Shown piece by piece: positions 23,670-36,007 of a stretch of 64,000 nt of DNA (position 1 is the stretch's first letter; every line of letters begins with the position of its first letter). The notes under the pieces were generated by a model that saw only the letters and a program-made list of their open reading frames with translations, ran no database searches and was not told the origin of the DNA. Origin of the DNA: Mikania micrantha (Eukaryota > Streptophyta > Magnoliopsida > Asterales > Asteraceae); contig CM018691.1 of NCBI GenBank assembly GCA_009363875.1, positions 39,689,253 through 39,753,252 on the forward strand, read 5' to 3'. A program made the translations under genes and the position numbers.

Positions 23670-24144
23670 CAGTGTTGTAAAAATCGGCCTAGGCGGACGG
23701 CCTCCAATTGTGTCGATTTGGCCCTTGGCGGTGCCTAGGCGCTAGGCGGGCTAGTCAGTTGTTTTTTTTACATTTTTCTGGTAAAAAGGACCATATCTAT
23801 GATTATTTGAGACATTTTTCAACCAAAAATACTTAATATGTCTCCAAAACATCGAATCTAACATCTTAAACATCAAATCCAAAAACTTAATATCGAAATC
23901 TATCTCTAAACTTTGAACTTGGTGGTTAAGTTTCAACTTTGAAGTGCTTGACTTAGTATGTTTAAGTTTATTTTTTAAATTATATGCAGTATTATATTGA
24001 ATTATTGATATTGATGTGTGTATATAATATATATTTGTAAAATTACATATAAATTTTCCACTCTGCCTAGCGCCGGTTAATCCCGATTATTCCCTAGGCG
24101 GTAACTCGCCGTTCGACTAGCGTCTAGCGACTTTTACAACCATG
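23670..24144. mobile_element. hAT-type MITE (475 bp)
   Basis: Terminal inverted repeats CAGTGTTGTAAAAATCG and CATGGTTGTAAAAGTCG (17 bp, three mismatches) are flanked by a perfect 8-bp duplication ATTACAAC (23662-23669 and 24145-24152). Eight-bp duplications and CA-started termini fit the hAT superfamily. The interior has no transposase; it holds GCCTAGGCGG-type motifs near both ends. Confidence 0.88.
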
Positions 24145-24439
24145 ATTACAACGATGAAAAACTTACAATTTAAAATAAAAACAAAAACTTTTCATCTACA
24201 CTAACCGAAACAAAAACATAAACAAACATAACTCCCATGCAAATCAAAAGCCACTAGTGATTAAACCGGGTTTAATAATTAATGAACCAACAATCTCCAT
24301 CCTAATTTTGAACCTGGTTTGTAAGCTCCTTTACACCCATAAGTTCTCTTATTTTTGCAAACCTTAACTTTGGCAATGCTTTGGTTAGGATATCCGCAAT
24401 TTGATCTTCTCTTCTTACATGCTCAACCACAATTAGACC
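24145..24439 (-). pseudogene. Relic copia X: RNase H C-terminus and start of the 3' LTR
   Basis: From 24439 leftwards the minus strand encodes the copia RNase H tail (GLIVVEHVRREDQIADILTK), stopping at TAG 24304-24302. A purine-rich run and a TGTTGGTTC LTR start (near 24291) follow, and the LTR continues to the MITE at 24144. This is the 3' end of the old element whose other parts are at 36538-37259, 50238-51986 and 54812-54971. Confidence 0.8.
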
Positions 24440-24508
24440 CTTTTCAATAGTGTTGTAAAAATCGGGATTAATCGGCCGACTAATCGGGATTAATCGCTAG
24501 TCGGGCCT

Positions 24509-26650
24509 TGTGATAACTGCGTATGAAGAATTACGTCATCAAAGAAATGAGCACATGTGATCGTGTTTAAAATCCACGTAGAGTTGGCTATCTAAATTAT
24601 TATGGGATGACAGTATGCGAAAAATGATGAATATGAGCGAAAACCGTGCACGAAACGGAGTTACGGATTGTCCGGAATCGCGAAACGAAGTTTTGATCGA
24701 AAAACGGGCGAAATTACCCTGGGGCGGTACGCCCCAGGTCATGCAATGGTGTCAGGCGATGCGCGCGGGGGTTAAAAGTTTCTGGAAGCCTAGTAAAGGC
24801 CGCGCGGTACGCCTAGGCTGGCTGCGGGTCGCCAGGCGATGCGCCTGGGGTTCTCTGGTCGAGCAACTTGCTAAAATATCAACTTTTTCATCCTCATCCT
24901 CATTCTTAACTTCTAACTCGACGTACCAGCCACCATCTCACGAAAATTTCATCTTTCAACCATCAAACTTCCATTTTGAAGGCCTCACGACGTTTAGATC
25001 GCATCCAGAAGCGTTAAAGCAAGTTCATATCATCATTTCATCCGTTGGAATCCGTCAGATTAGGTAATGGTTCATTTTAAACCTTCTGGTTTGATTATGA
25101 ATGATTAAATCTTAATTTTGAACGTAATGATATAGTTAGGGTTGTTGATTATTGCCTAGATGATGGCTAGGATTGATTATAAATGATAAACTCGAACTGC
25201 TAACGGGTAAATCCTTGTTTTGAGCCGTTGTAATGCCCGGTTTGCATGGAATCATAACAATGGTTATAATGGTTTAAACCATTTGATTATGATCATGTAG
25301 GTGATTAGTTTGGTTAATCTTTGACATGCAACGTGAAAACCAAGCGTTTCAAACTAATCACAATCATTAACATACTCATTGGAACGATTATCCGAAGTTT
25401 CTGATAACAGTCAGATCAGTATGTTAAACATGGTTATTAAACCTATTCTAATACTACATTGTGATATTCCATGATATTTGGGTAATCAATAACATGGATT
25501 AATCATTCTTAAGCCATTAAACTGTCTAGAGACTACTTTAGCATTATAATCAACAACATTAACTATTTGGTTAATCTGAGATTATACTGATTAATCAAGT
25601 GAGTCATCAACTTAGTATTAGGAACCTGAATCAGTATAGGTTCCTACATTATCATACATTGTATGATATTACATTAAAATATGTAATTAAATACTAAACA
25701 TCGGGTTGATGACTGAGAAGGCAATGTCTTGGACATTGGACGTTCAAAACGATTTAATCAGTAAGTTGGAACATAAATAATTTATTAAACATAAACTAAT
25801 GCAGAATTACACTGTTAGCACCTGTTGCGAGTGTTCCTACAACTGTGAGACATCAAGTGAGTTTCGTACAACCCCTTTTCTTTTTAATGTTTTATAAACA
25901 TCGGGGTAACTCTATAACTCATTTTCTGAACATATGATATGCATCACTAATATCTGTGTGATTTCATGTGACTTTTTGTGTGATTTCATGGGTTTTTGCC
26001 ATTAGTAACAACTATCACAGTTTCAAAAGTCCTCATCTCATGAACTGTATCTAGTGAACCCATGTGGGGCCGAACAGGAATCATTGATAGTACTATTGGC
26101 TGACAACCCATTTGCTGGGAGGATTGCATCTCCCCTTGTGTGAATGTTTGGTACCTGTTTCCATAACAACTTTCTTAATGTTTGTGATAGACATTAAGAT
26201 CATGAGGCACTAAGATATTTACCGACGGGTAGTATCTTCATGAACGTATAACTGTCCGAAAGGAACTAGATACGGGTCCCATGGTTATCCGGAACCGAAC
26301 TTTTTGTGAACATACTTCTCATATCATATTGTTTTAAATAAACTGTCGAACTCACCAGCTTTGTGCTGACGTTTCAAACTTAACATTTTTGCAGGTCAGC
26401 GGTGACTACACGGTGATGATGCACATCACACTTATGTAATTAAGGAGTTTAGATTGTGTAATATATTAAGTTGTTATATTACTGTAATGACGAAACCTTA
26501 GTGTTGTATGTATTTTAAGTGAATCTGTGTGCTGTGATATCGGTTCAAGTAAGTCACACCTCATCTCTGAGATATCACCACTATGCTTCCGTAACCAATA
26601 GAATGAGACTGATGATATCATCTCAGGTGATGAGAGGTGGGGGTGTGACA
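24509..26650 (+). repeat. 5' LTR of element B
   Basis: 2,142 bp from TGTGATAACTGC to GGGTGTGACA. The U3 cluster of near-palindromes is at about 24720-24850 (GGGGCGGTACGCCCC, AGGCGATGCGC, GCGGTACGCCTAGG, AGGCGATGCGCCTGG). A weak TATA-like CTAAAATATC follows at 24871-24880. Confidence 0.95.
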
Positions 26651-26653
26651 GGG

Positions 26654-26668
26654 TGGTATCAGAGCCAC
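26654..26668 (+). other. Primer binding site, initiator-Met tRNA (element B)
   Basis: TGGTATCAGAGCCAC lies three bases after the 5' LTR end, a perfect match to the complement of the plant initiator-Met tRNA 3' end. Confidence 0.93.
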
Positions 26669-27002
26669 AACTTATAGAATTTAGGTGGACTTAGAGACCT
26701 AGACTATGACCATAGGCTCGTATAATGACACAGAGAGCACCGAACATGTCTAACGAACAAAACTTGTTTTGAAATAAGCTAGGATAATCAGGTGGTACGG
26801 ATTACAATTATGAGTGGCCAGCATAACTGAAATCCGCAACATGCGTGCATTCTAGTTTGATTTAGTTACAAGCAGAACATTAATAATTAAAAGAACGAAT
26901 AGTTGCTTTAAGATAGGAGGACATTTCATATCATGTTTATGTTGAATATTTTATTCAATAATTATTTCATGATACTGATATGAGAATTCTGTTCATACAG
27001 CG

Positions 27003-27777
27003 ATGGCAGACCAAGGAGAGAGATATATATATCAGAGGTTTCCATATGTCATTGTGGATGATACTCCCAGTTCTAGTTCCAGGTCTGACTCAGATCCTTC
27101 GGAGGCTGTGTCATTAGCATCACATACATCTACAGTGCCTCACATACCACCACTACCTGAGCCGGTACCGGTGCCGCCACCACCACCAGCACTCCCTATT
27201 ATACCTAGTCCTCCTCACTCACCTCCGGCTGATCCAGTTACTCATAGGAGGCAGAGTATTTCACCTCCTAGAGTACCCGCTTGGGACGGGTTGCGGCGTA
27301 TGCGGGGTCAAGCCCGCAAAACCACAGGATTGCCTCCGCGACATCAGATGGCTCCACGGGATGTGCCACAGGCTGTTCATGAAGTGGGAGAATCCTCCCA
27401 CCAAGCCGAGTTGCGGGCGCAGGTGCAGCAGATCTCCCAGGATTTACAGGCCCTGAGACAGGATGTACATCAGCACCATACTCTTCATGAGGATACTCGC
27501 AATACTGTACTGGAGATCCTCACTTCTCACCTGACCCTTATGGAATCGGTGAATGTCTTAGGTGCCAATACTCAGGCTTGGAGAGCGACTTCGGAGAACC
27601 TGGAGACAGGCACTGGTAGTTACCTTTTGGCAGGAGGTAGCATTATGGAGTGAGAGATGGGGGTATTTGAGGCAGTTAGTGAGCATCATGAGTTTGGAGG
27701 CTCGGCTGATGATGATAGCTATAGTGATGGCTGCTATAGCTATAGTGATATCTTGTTTACCGTTCTTTATACGGTAA
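27003..27777 (+). pseudogene. Extra pre-gag ORF of element B, frameshifted
   Basis: Counterpart of the ORF at 7534-8331 of element A, starting MADQGERYIY at 27003. The first frame runs to 27653. About 190 codons in, a 14-nt deletion relative to A (between GAGC repeats near 27578-27585) throws it out of frame. The lost frame stays open from before the deletion to a stop at 27777 and still encodes the conserved TFWQ motif and a C-terminal hydrophobic run (about 27708-27774). Ser-rich, Pro-rich and heptad regions match A throughout. That the tail stays hydrophobic although its residues differ suggests selection on membrane character before both copies broke. Confidence 0.75.
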
Positions 27778-28010
27778 GGATGGTTGAGGATGGTCATTTT
27801 GAGATGTTATCAGTACTGACGGATAGGTTGCTAGTGTGTGATGTATAGGGAAATTTTTGGTTGTGAGATAGATTCCCGGTAGTAGTATTAATGTTCGGTT
27901 TGCTAGTAGTGGTTGTATAAAAACTTTTTGATTGTATAAAAGCTTATCTGGTGATATTTGTTTGGATCTTATTGTGTTGTATGTAATGTGAAATGTATGT
28001 GGATATAAAA

Positions 28011-28785
28011 ATGTTTCAAAATCCTGTGTGGTACTATATCAAAATCCTGTGTGGTAACGTTTCAAAATCCTGTGTGGTACAATTTCAAAATCCTGTGTGG
28101 TACTATATCAAAATCCTGTGTGGTAACGTTTCAAAATCCTGTGTGGTACAATTTCAAAATCCTGTGTGGTACTATATCAAAATCCTGTGTGGAAACATTT
28201 CAAAGTCCTGTGTGGCATCATATCAAAGTCCTGTGTGGCAACATTTCAATTGTCTGTGTGACAAACATTTCAAAGTCCTGTGTGGCATCATATCAAAGTC
28301 CTGTGTGGCAACATTTCAATTGTCTGTGTGACAAACATTTCAAAGTCCTGTGTGGCATCATATCAAAGTCCTGTGTGGCAACATTTTAATTGTCTGTGTG
28401 ACAAACACATCAAAGTCCTGTGTGGCAACATATCAAAGTCCTGTGTGGCATCATTTCAATTGTCTGTGTGACAAACATATCAAAGTCCTGTGTGGCAACA
28501 TATCAAAGTCCTATGTGGCATCATTTCAATTGTCTGTGTGGCAACATATCAAAGTCCTGTGTGGCAACATATCAAAGTCCTGTGTGGCATCATTTCAATT
28601 GTCTGTGTGACAGATATATCAAAGTCCTGTGTGGCAACATATCAAAGTCCTGTGTGACATCATTCCAAAGTCCTGTGTGGCACCATATCAAAGTCCTGTG
28701 TGGCAACATTTCAAAGTCCTGTGTGGCATCATTCCAAAGTCCTGTGTGGCACCATATCAAAGTCCTGTGTGGCAACGTTTCAGCG
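28011..28785 (+). repeat. Leader minisatellite of element B, about 33 units of 23-24 bp
   Basis: Tandem units CAAAGTCCTGTGTGGCAACA with sub-types: an early block with AAATCCTGTGTGGTA, then mixed AAGTCCTGTGTGGCA and AATTGTCTGTGTGACA units showing higher-order repetition of about 70 bp. It lies between the extra ORF and gag. The three open frames across it are a by-product of the period, not genes. Confidence 0.95.
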
Positions 28786-29098
28786 TTCTACATGATCTGA
28801 TATCCAAAAACATGTAAATAATAACATTTCAGTATTAATATCACGAAGCAGTGAGCTGAGTGACGATATGACATGTTTTTGAATGTAGGACTAAGTATAA
28901 CTACAAACATTTGTATAATCACAGTTCATTGAGAACATATTGGGATTATGTCAAGTAGTTATACTGTATTTACTATAATCACATTTTCAACTTCATAAAG
29001 TTTCAGTATAACTGAATATGATTGAATTTATGTGATCACATGGGTTATATATTTAATGTTCTTGACTGACCTGAGTTTATCTGCTTGTGAGCAGAATA

Positions 29099-32000
29099 AT
29101 GGCTCCCAAACGAGGTCGACGGACTAAGAGATCTATCAGGAACATTACTAACCCTGAGCCGAATCAAGTTCCACCAGTAAATATTGAATCAAATCCAGAT
29201 CCACAGGTTAATATGGAAACAAATACTGTTCCACCTTTGAACCCGGGAGTGAACACTGCTCCACCTGCAGATGCAAGTGGATCTGAAACGAATGAAGCAA
29301 TGATAGCGCGAATCGTGCGGGAAAAATTAACTGCTTGTGGTGTTTTGGTACAACACCAACCTCATGTTACTACGGGTTCGGGTGGGGGCCATAATATCAA
29401 CGAACATACTGTTACTGGTGGTAATGCGGAAACTCATCATACCACTGGTACAACTACAACTGCTCCTGATCCACCACGACATGGATGTACATATAAGTAT
29501 TTTGCAACCTGTAACCCTCCTACTTTTACTGGCAAGGAAGGAGCGGCTGGATTATTGAGATGGATCGAGGAAATGGAAAACAAATTGAAAATCAGCTAGT
29601 GTTTAGAGGAGCATAAAGTGTCTTATGCTGCCTGTTCTTTTAAAGAATCAGCTTTGACCTGGTGGAATACCCAGGCAAAAACATTGGGTTCAGCTACAGT
29701 CGACTCGATGGGCTGGAATGAGTTTAAAACTCTGATTAGATCAGAGTAGTGCCCACTCACCGAAATACAAAAGCTCCGGGAGGAATTCTGGAATCACTCG
29801 ATGATCGGGGCTGACTGTTTAGCGTATACCCATCGTTTTCATGAACTCACCTGTTTACTTCCTGATATGTTTCCTACTGAGGCAGCATTGATCGAGAAGT
29901 ATATTAAGGGTTTGGTTCCCCAGATTCGGGGAATGGTAACTGCAGCAGAACCCACAACCCTTAAACGTGTAATTCAGTTGACCACTATGCTTACCGATGA
30001 GGCGGTAAGGAGCGGTATGTTGGTAACAAAAACTCAAACGGTTGTGGGCCGTAGTGATGTCGGTACTTCAAATGTTTCTAAAGGTACCAAAAGAAAGTGG
30101 TTTAGCAAAACCAAAGCGAAAGCTCCGGCTGAAATCAACCAGAGCAAACCAACTGTGAGAAACTATGGTGCGGTTATTCCTGAGAGGAAAAACTATGTGG
30201 GGCAGGCACCTAAATGTACTCAGTGTTCATTTCATCATAATGGATCATGTCCTACTTGTGCCAACTGTAATAGAATTGGGCACTACACCAAGTATTGCAA
30301 CTTGCTTGCTCGCCAACCAAATCAAGCACCACAACAAACCACTCAAACAAACAGGTCGTGTTACAAGTGTGGGAGTCCCGACCACTTGATAAGAAATTGT
30401 CCAAATAATAACAACACCAATCCAGGAAATGAAGCTAGAGGGAGAGCTTTCCAGATTGGTGCTACCGAGGCGAGACATGATGCTAACATTGTAACTGGTA
30501 CGTTCTTACTCAATAACCTATATGCATCAGTTCTCTTTGATACGGGGGCAGATAAGAGTTTTATCTCTCCTGAATTTGCATTATTACTTTCATTGCCTGC
30601 GGTAGAACTAGAAACTCCTTACGTTATTGAACTTGCTAATGGCAAGTTAATCAAAACTAACAGTGTTATTCAAGGATGTTCCTTGAATCTGAATGATCAT
30701 CTTTTTGATATTGATTTACTTCCTATTGAGCTTGGGAGTTTTGATGTCGTGGTCGGTATGAACTGGCTGTCTAATAACCAAGCTGAAGTAATATGTCAGA
30801 ATAAGGTGATTCGTATTCCTTTACCTGACGGTAACACACTGTTAGTTCAAGGTGAACAAGCTGGTAGAAAACTGGGTATCATTTCTTGTATGCAAACGCA
30901 GAAGTGTTTACGGAGAGGGTGTCCGGCCTTTCTAGCATATGTGATTAGTAACAGTTCTTCACAAAAACGTATCGAAGATATTCCAGTAGTCAAGGATTTT
31001 CCTGAAGTCTTTCCTGACGATATATCAAGATTACCCCCAGTGAGGCAAGTTGAATTTCGAATTGACCTGATTCCAGGTGCAGCACCTGTAGCTAAAGCTC
31101 CTTATCGATTAGCACCTTCAGAAATGCAAGAGCTTTCAAGTCAACTGCAAGAACTATTAGACAAAGGTTTTATCAGACCTAGTTTCTCACCCTGGGGAGC
31201 ACAAGTTCTCTTTGTGAAAAAGAAGGATGGATCATTCAGGATGTGTATTGACTACCGGGAGCTCAATAAACTGACAATCAAAAACCGTTATCCATTACCA
31301 CGTATAGAGGATCTGTTTGATCAACTTCAAGGCGCTACCTACTTCTCAAAAATTGATTTAAGATACGGATATCATCAATTACGAGTGCACGAAGATGATG
31401 TTCCTAAAACTGCATTCCGAACTCGGTACGGGCATTATGAATTTCTAGTAATGCCGTTTGGATTAACAAATGCACATGCAGTTTTCATGGATCTGATGAA
31501 ACGGGTATGTAGGCCTTACTTGGATAAGCTTGTGATTGTATTTATTGATGACATTCTCATTTATTCTCGAAGCCAACGAGAACATGCCCAACACTTGAAA
31601 CTGATCTTAGAACTTTTGGCACGCGAAAAATTATATGCCAAGTTCTCTAAGTGTGAGTTCTGGTTACGAGAAGTGCAATTTCTTGGGCACGTAGTGAATC
31701 AAGATGGCATTCAGGTGGATCCCAGTAAGATTAAAGCTGTAGAACAATGGGAAACACCGCGAACCCCAACTGAAATACGTCAATTTTTAGGGCTGGCAGG
31801 TTATTATCGCCGATTTATCAAGAACTTCTCAAAGATAGCCCTGCCACTAACTACATTGACACAGAAAAATCAATCATTTATATGGGGTTCTCAACAGGAG
31901 GAGGCTTTCCAACTGTTAAAACACAAACTCTGCCACGCACCTATCTTGGCATTACCGGAAGGTACTGATAATTTCACAGTATACTGTGATGCTTCCCGCC

Positions 32001-33802
32001 AAGGTCTGGGGTGTGTTTTAATGCAAAACAATAAAGTGATTGCTTATGCTTCTCGATAGTTGAAAGTACACGAGAAGAACTATACCACTCATGATCTAGA
32101 ACTTGGTACAGTGGTGTTTGCACTCAAGATTTGGAGACACTTTTTGTATGGAACTAAGTGTATTATATACACTGATCCCAAAAGTCTTCAACACATTCTA
32201 GATCAGAAGATGCTTAATATGCGACAAAGGCGGTGGGTTGAACTATTGAACGACTATGACTGTGAAATTCGTTATCATCCGGGTAAAGCGAATGTCGTAG
32301 CCGATGTCTTGAGTCGCAAAGAACGAGTCAAACTGTTACGTGTGAAAGCATTAGGTATGACTATTCAAACCAGTCTAATTCCTCAAATCAAGGAAGCTCA
32401 GCAACAAGCGTTACAATCAACGAATTAGCAGGCTGAGGAATTGAGGGGATTAGACAAGAAACTTGAAGTTAAGACTGATGAATTGTTGTATTTCAAAAGC
32501 CGAAAATGGGTTCCTCTATTCGGTAACACGAGAACAATCATCTTGGATGAGGTGCACAAATCCAGGTATTCTATTCATCCAGGCGCTGATAAAATGTATA
32601 AAGATCTTAAAGATTTTTACTGGTGGCCTGGGATGAAGAAACACATCGCAGAATACGTGGGTCGATGCTTAACCTGTCTAAAGGTTAAGGCTGAACATCA
32701 ACGTCCTTCTGGGTTATTACAACAACCGGAGATTCCTATGTGGAAATGGGATCAGATCTCTATGGATTTCATTACTAAATTACCCAGAACATCGCATAAT
32801 CAAGACTCTATATGGTTTATCGTGGATCGCCTTACTAAATCTGCGCATTTCATACCCATCCGAGAGGATTACTCCATGGATCGACTTGCTAAACTTTACA
32901 TTAACGAGATTGTATCTCGTCATGGAGTACCAATCTCTATCATTTCGGATAGAGATAGTCGATTTACATCACGATTTTGGCAAACTCTTCAAAATGCTCT
33001 GGGCACACAAATCAATATGAGCACAGCTTATCATCCACAAACTGTCGAGCAAACCGAACGAACTAATCAAACCCTGGAAGATATGTTGAGAAGCTGTGTG
33101 ATTGATTTTGGTGGTAGCTGGGATGTTCATCTTCCACTTGTTGAATTCTCATATAACAACAGCTATCATACCAGTATTAAATGCGCTCCATTTGAAGCAC
33201 TCTATGGACGCAAGTGTAGATCACCTGTCTGTTGGTCAGAGGTAGGTGAAAATCGAATTATAGGCCCAGAACTCATTCAAGAAACAACCGATAAGGTCGC
33301 ACTCATTCAAGAACGTATTAAAGCTGCTCGCGATCGACAAAAGAGTTATGCTGACAACCGTCGCAGACCCTTGGAATTTCAAATCGGTGATTTTGTAATG
33401 TTGAAAGTTTCACCATGGAAGGGCATTTTCAGATTTGAAAAAAGAGGTAAACTTGCACCAAGATTTGTAGGTCCATTCAAAATCTTTGAAAGAATTGGAT
33501 CAGTAGCCTACAGACTTGAATTACCTCCTAAACTTGGTAACATTCATGATGTTTTTCATGTATCAAATCTGAAGAAGTGCTTAGCTGATGAATCACTGAT
33601 TGTACCTCTTAAAGAAGTTCAAATTGATGAGAAACTTCAATTCCGGGAAGAACCAGTTGAAGTAATGGATCGAGAGGTGAAGGTACTGAAACGCAGTCGC
33701 ATACCTATTGTAAAAATTCGATGGAATTCACAGCGTGGACCTGAATATACGTGGGAACGTGGAGATCAGATGAAACAGAAATACCCACACTTATTCTCAT
33801 GA
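29099..33802 (+). pseudogene. gag-pol polyprotein of element B, four nonsense codons
   Basis: A single 1,568-codon frame from ATGGCTCCCAAACG (MAPKRGRR) to the stop at 33802, with no frameshift. It is interrupted by TAG at 29597-29599 (a Gln codon in A), 29747-29749 (Tyr in A), 32057-32059 (Gln in A) and 32426-32428 (Tyr in A). Domains: gag, two knuckles (CANCNRIGHYTKYC and CYKCGSPDHLIRNC), protease DTGADKSF, RT with FIDD, RNase H YCDAS, integrase HHCC and D-D-E with the first Asp intact (ISMDF), and a chromodomain-like C-terminus. Odd residues against A and C: the RT motif IDLRYGYHQ has Tyr for Ser, and VE replaces DG before QTERTNQ in integrase. Not translatable as a whole. Confidence 0.93.
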
Positions 33803-33851
33803 TCAAATGTTATCTAGTAAGTCTTCACTAAATTTCGGGACGAAATTTTTC

Positions 33852-33865
33852 TAACAGGTGGAGAC
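33852..33865 (+). other. Polypurine tract of element B
   Basis: AACAGGTGGAGAC directly abuts the 3' LTR start TGTGATAAC, in the position of the plus-strand primer. Confidence 0.75.
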
Positions 33866-36007
33866 TGTGATAACTACGTATGAAGAATTACGTCATCAAA
33901 GAAATGAGCACATGTGATCGTGTTTAAAATCCACGTAGAGTTGGCTATCTAAATTATTATGGGATGACAGTATGCAAAAAATGATGAATATGGGCGAAAA
34001 CCGTGCACGAAACGGAGTTACGAATTGTCCGGAATCGCGAAACAAAGTTTTGATCGAAAAACGGGCGAAATTACCCTGGGGCGGTACGCCCCAGGTCATG
34101 CAATGGTGTCAGGCGATGCGCGCGGGGGTTAAAAGTTTCTGGAAGCCTAGTAAAGGCCGCGCGGTACGCCTAGGCTGGCTGCGGGTCGCCAGGCGATGCG
34201 CCTGGGGTTGTCTGGTCGAGCAACTTGCTAAAATATCAACTTTTTCATCCTCATCCTCATTCTTATCTTCTAACTCGACGTACCAGCCACCATCTCACGA
34301 AAATTTCATCTTTCAACCATCAAACTTCCATTTTGAAGGCCTCACGACGTTTAGATCGCATCCAGAAGCGTTAAAGCAAGTTCAGATCATCATTTCATCC
34401 GTTGGAATCTGTCAGATTAGGTAATGGTTCATTTTAAACCTTTTGGTTTGATTATGAATGATTAAATCTTAATTTTGAACGTAATGATATAGTTAGGGTT
34501 GTTGATTATTGCCTAGATGATGGCTAGGATTGATTATAAATGATAAACTCGAACTGCTAACGGGTAAATCCTTGTTTTGAGCCGTTGTAATGCCCGGTTT
34601 GCATGGAATCATAACAATGGTTATAATGGTTTAAACCATTTGATTATGATCATGTAGGTGATTAGTTTGGTTAATCTTTGACATGCAACGTGAAAACCAA
34701 GCGTTTCAAACTAATCACAATCATTAACATACTCATTGGAACGATTATCCGAAGTTTCTGATAACAGTCAGATCAGTATGTTAAACATGGTTATTAAACC
34801 TATTCTAATACTACATTGTGATATTCCATGATATTTGGGTAATCAATAACAAGGATTAATCATTCTTAAGCCATTAAACTGTCTAGAGACTACTTTAGCA
34901 TTATAATCATCAACATTAATTATTTGGTTAATCTGAGATTATACTGATTAATCAAGTGAGTCATCAACTTAGTATTAGGAACCTGAATCAGTATAGGTTC
35001 CTACATTATCATACATTGTATGATATTACATTAAAATATGTAATTAAATACTAAACATCGGGTTGATGACTTAGAAGGCAATGTCTTGGACATTGGACGT
35101 TCAAAACGATTTAATCAGTAAGTTGGAACATAAATAATTTATTAAACATAAACTAATGCAGAATTACACTGTTAGCACCTGTTGCGAGTGTTCCTACTAC
35201 TGTGAGACATCAAGTGAGTTTCGTACAACCCCTTTTCTTTTTAATGTTTTATAAACATCGGGGTAACTCTGTAACTCATTTTCTGAACATATGATATGCA
35301 TCACTAATATCTGTGTGATTTCATGTGACTTTATGTGTGATTTCATGGGATTTTGCCGTTAGTAACAACTATCACAGTTTCAAAAGTCCTCATCTCATGA
35401 ACTGTATCTAGTGAACCCATGTGGGGCCGAACATGAATCATTGATAGTACTATTGGCTAACAACCCATTTGCTGGGAGGATTGCATCTCCCCTTGTGTGA
35501 ATGTTTGGTACATGTTTTCATAACAACTTTCTTAATGTTTGTGATAGACATTAAGATCATGAGGCACTAAGATATTTACCGACGGGTAGTATCTTCATGA
35601 ACGTATAACTGTCCGAAAGGAACTAGATACGGGTCCCATGGTTATCCGGAACCGAACTTTTTGTGAACATACTTCTCATATCATATTGTTTTAAATAAAC
35701 TGTCGAACTCACCAGCTTTGTGCTGACGTTTCAAACTTAACATTTTTGCAGGTCAGCGGTGACTACACGGTGATGATGCACATCACACTTATGTAATTAA
35801 GGAGTTTAGATTGTGTAATATATTAAGTTGTTATATTACTGTAATGATGAAACCTTAGTGTTGTATGTATTTTAAGTGAATCTGTGTGCTATGATGTCGG
35901 TTCAAGTAAGTCACACCTCATCTCTGAGATATCACCACTATGCTTCCGCAACCAATAGAATGAGACTGATGATATCATCTCAGGTGACGAGAGGTGGGGG
36001 TGTGACA
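33866..36007 (+). repeat. 3' LTR of element B
   Basis: 2,142 bp, equal in length to the 5' LTR, ending GTGTGACA and followed by GGCCT at 36008-36012. The near-palindrome cluster recurs at about 34077-34207. Confidence 0.95.

Larger units (their letters stand above)
24509..36007 (+). mobile_element. Complete Ty3/gypsy chromovirus (Tekay/Del-like), element B
   Basis: 11,499 bp on the plus strand with two 2,142-bp LTRs and a perfect 5-bp duplication GGCCT (24504-24508 and 36008-36012). Order: LTR, initiator-Met primer site, extra ORF, large minisatellite, gag-pol, polypurine tract, LTR. By eye the LTRs differ at about 28-30 sites (about 1.3%), so it is older than elements A and C. It is the same family as A: related LTR starts (TGTGATA), the same extra ORF and minisatellite, and closely similar gag-pol. 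Confidence 0.96.

Noticed and set aside
24615..25067. 150-codon ORF in the LTR of element B, repeated at 33972-34424
   Set aside because: Runs through the GC-rich U3 cluster and promoter; open by composition, no domain.
28011..28785. CRISPR-like array
   Set aside because: Units are contiguous repeats without unique spacers, inside a plant retrotransposon leader.
27993..28817. Several overlapping 60-126-codon ORFs in the minisatellite, both strands
   Set aside because: They result from a stop-free 23-nt unit read in all frames; no start context, and no conservation except the repeat itself.
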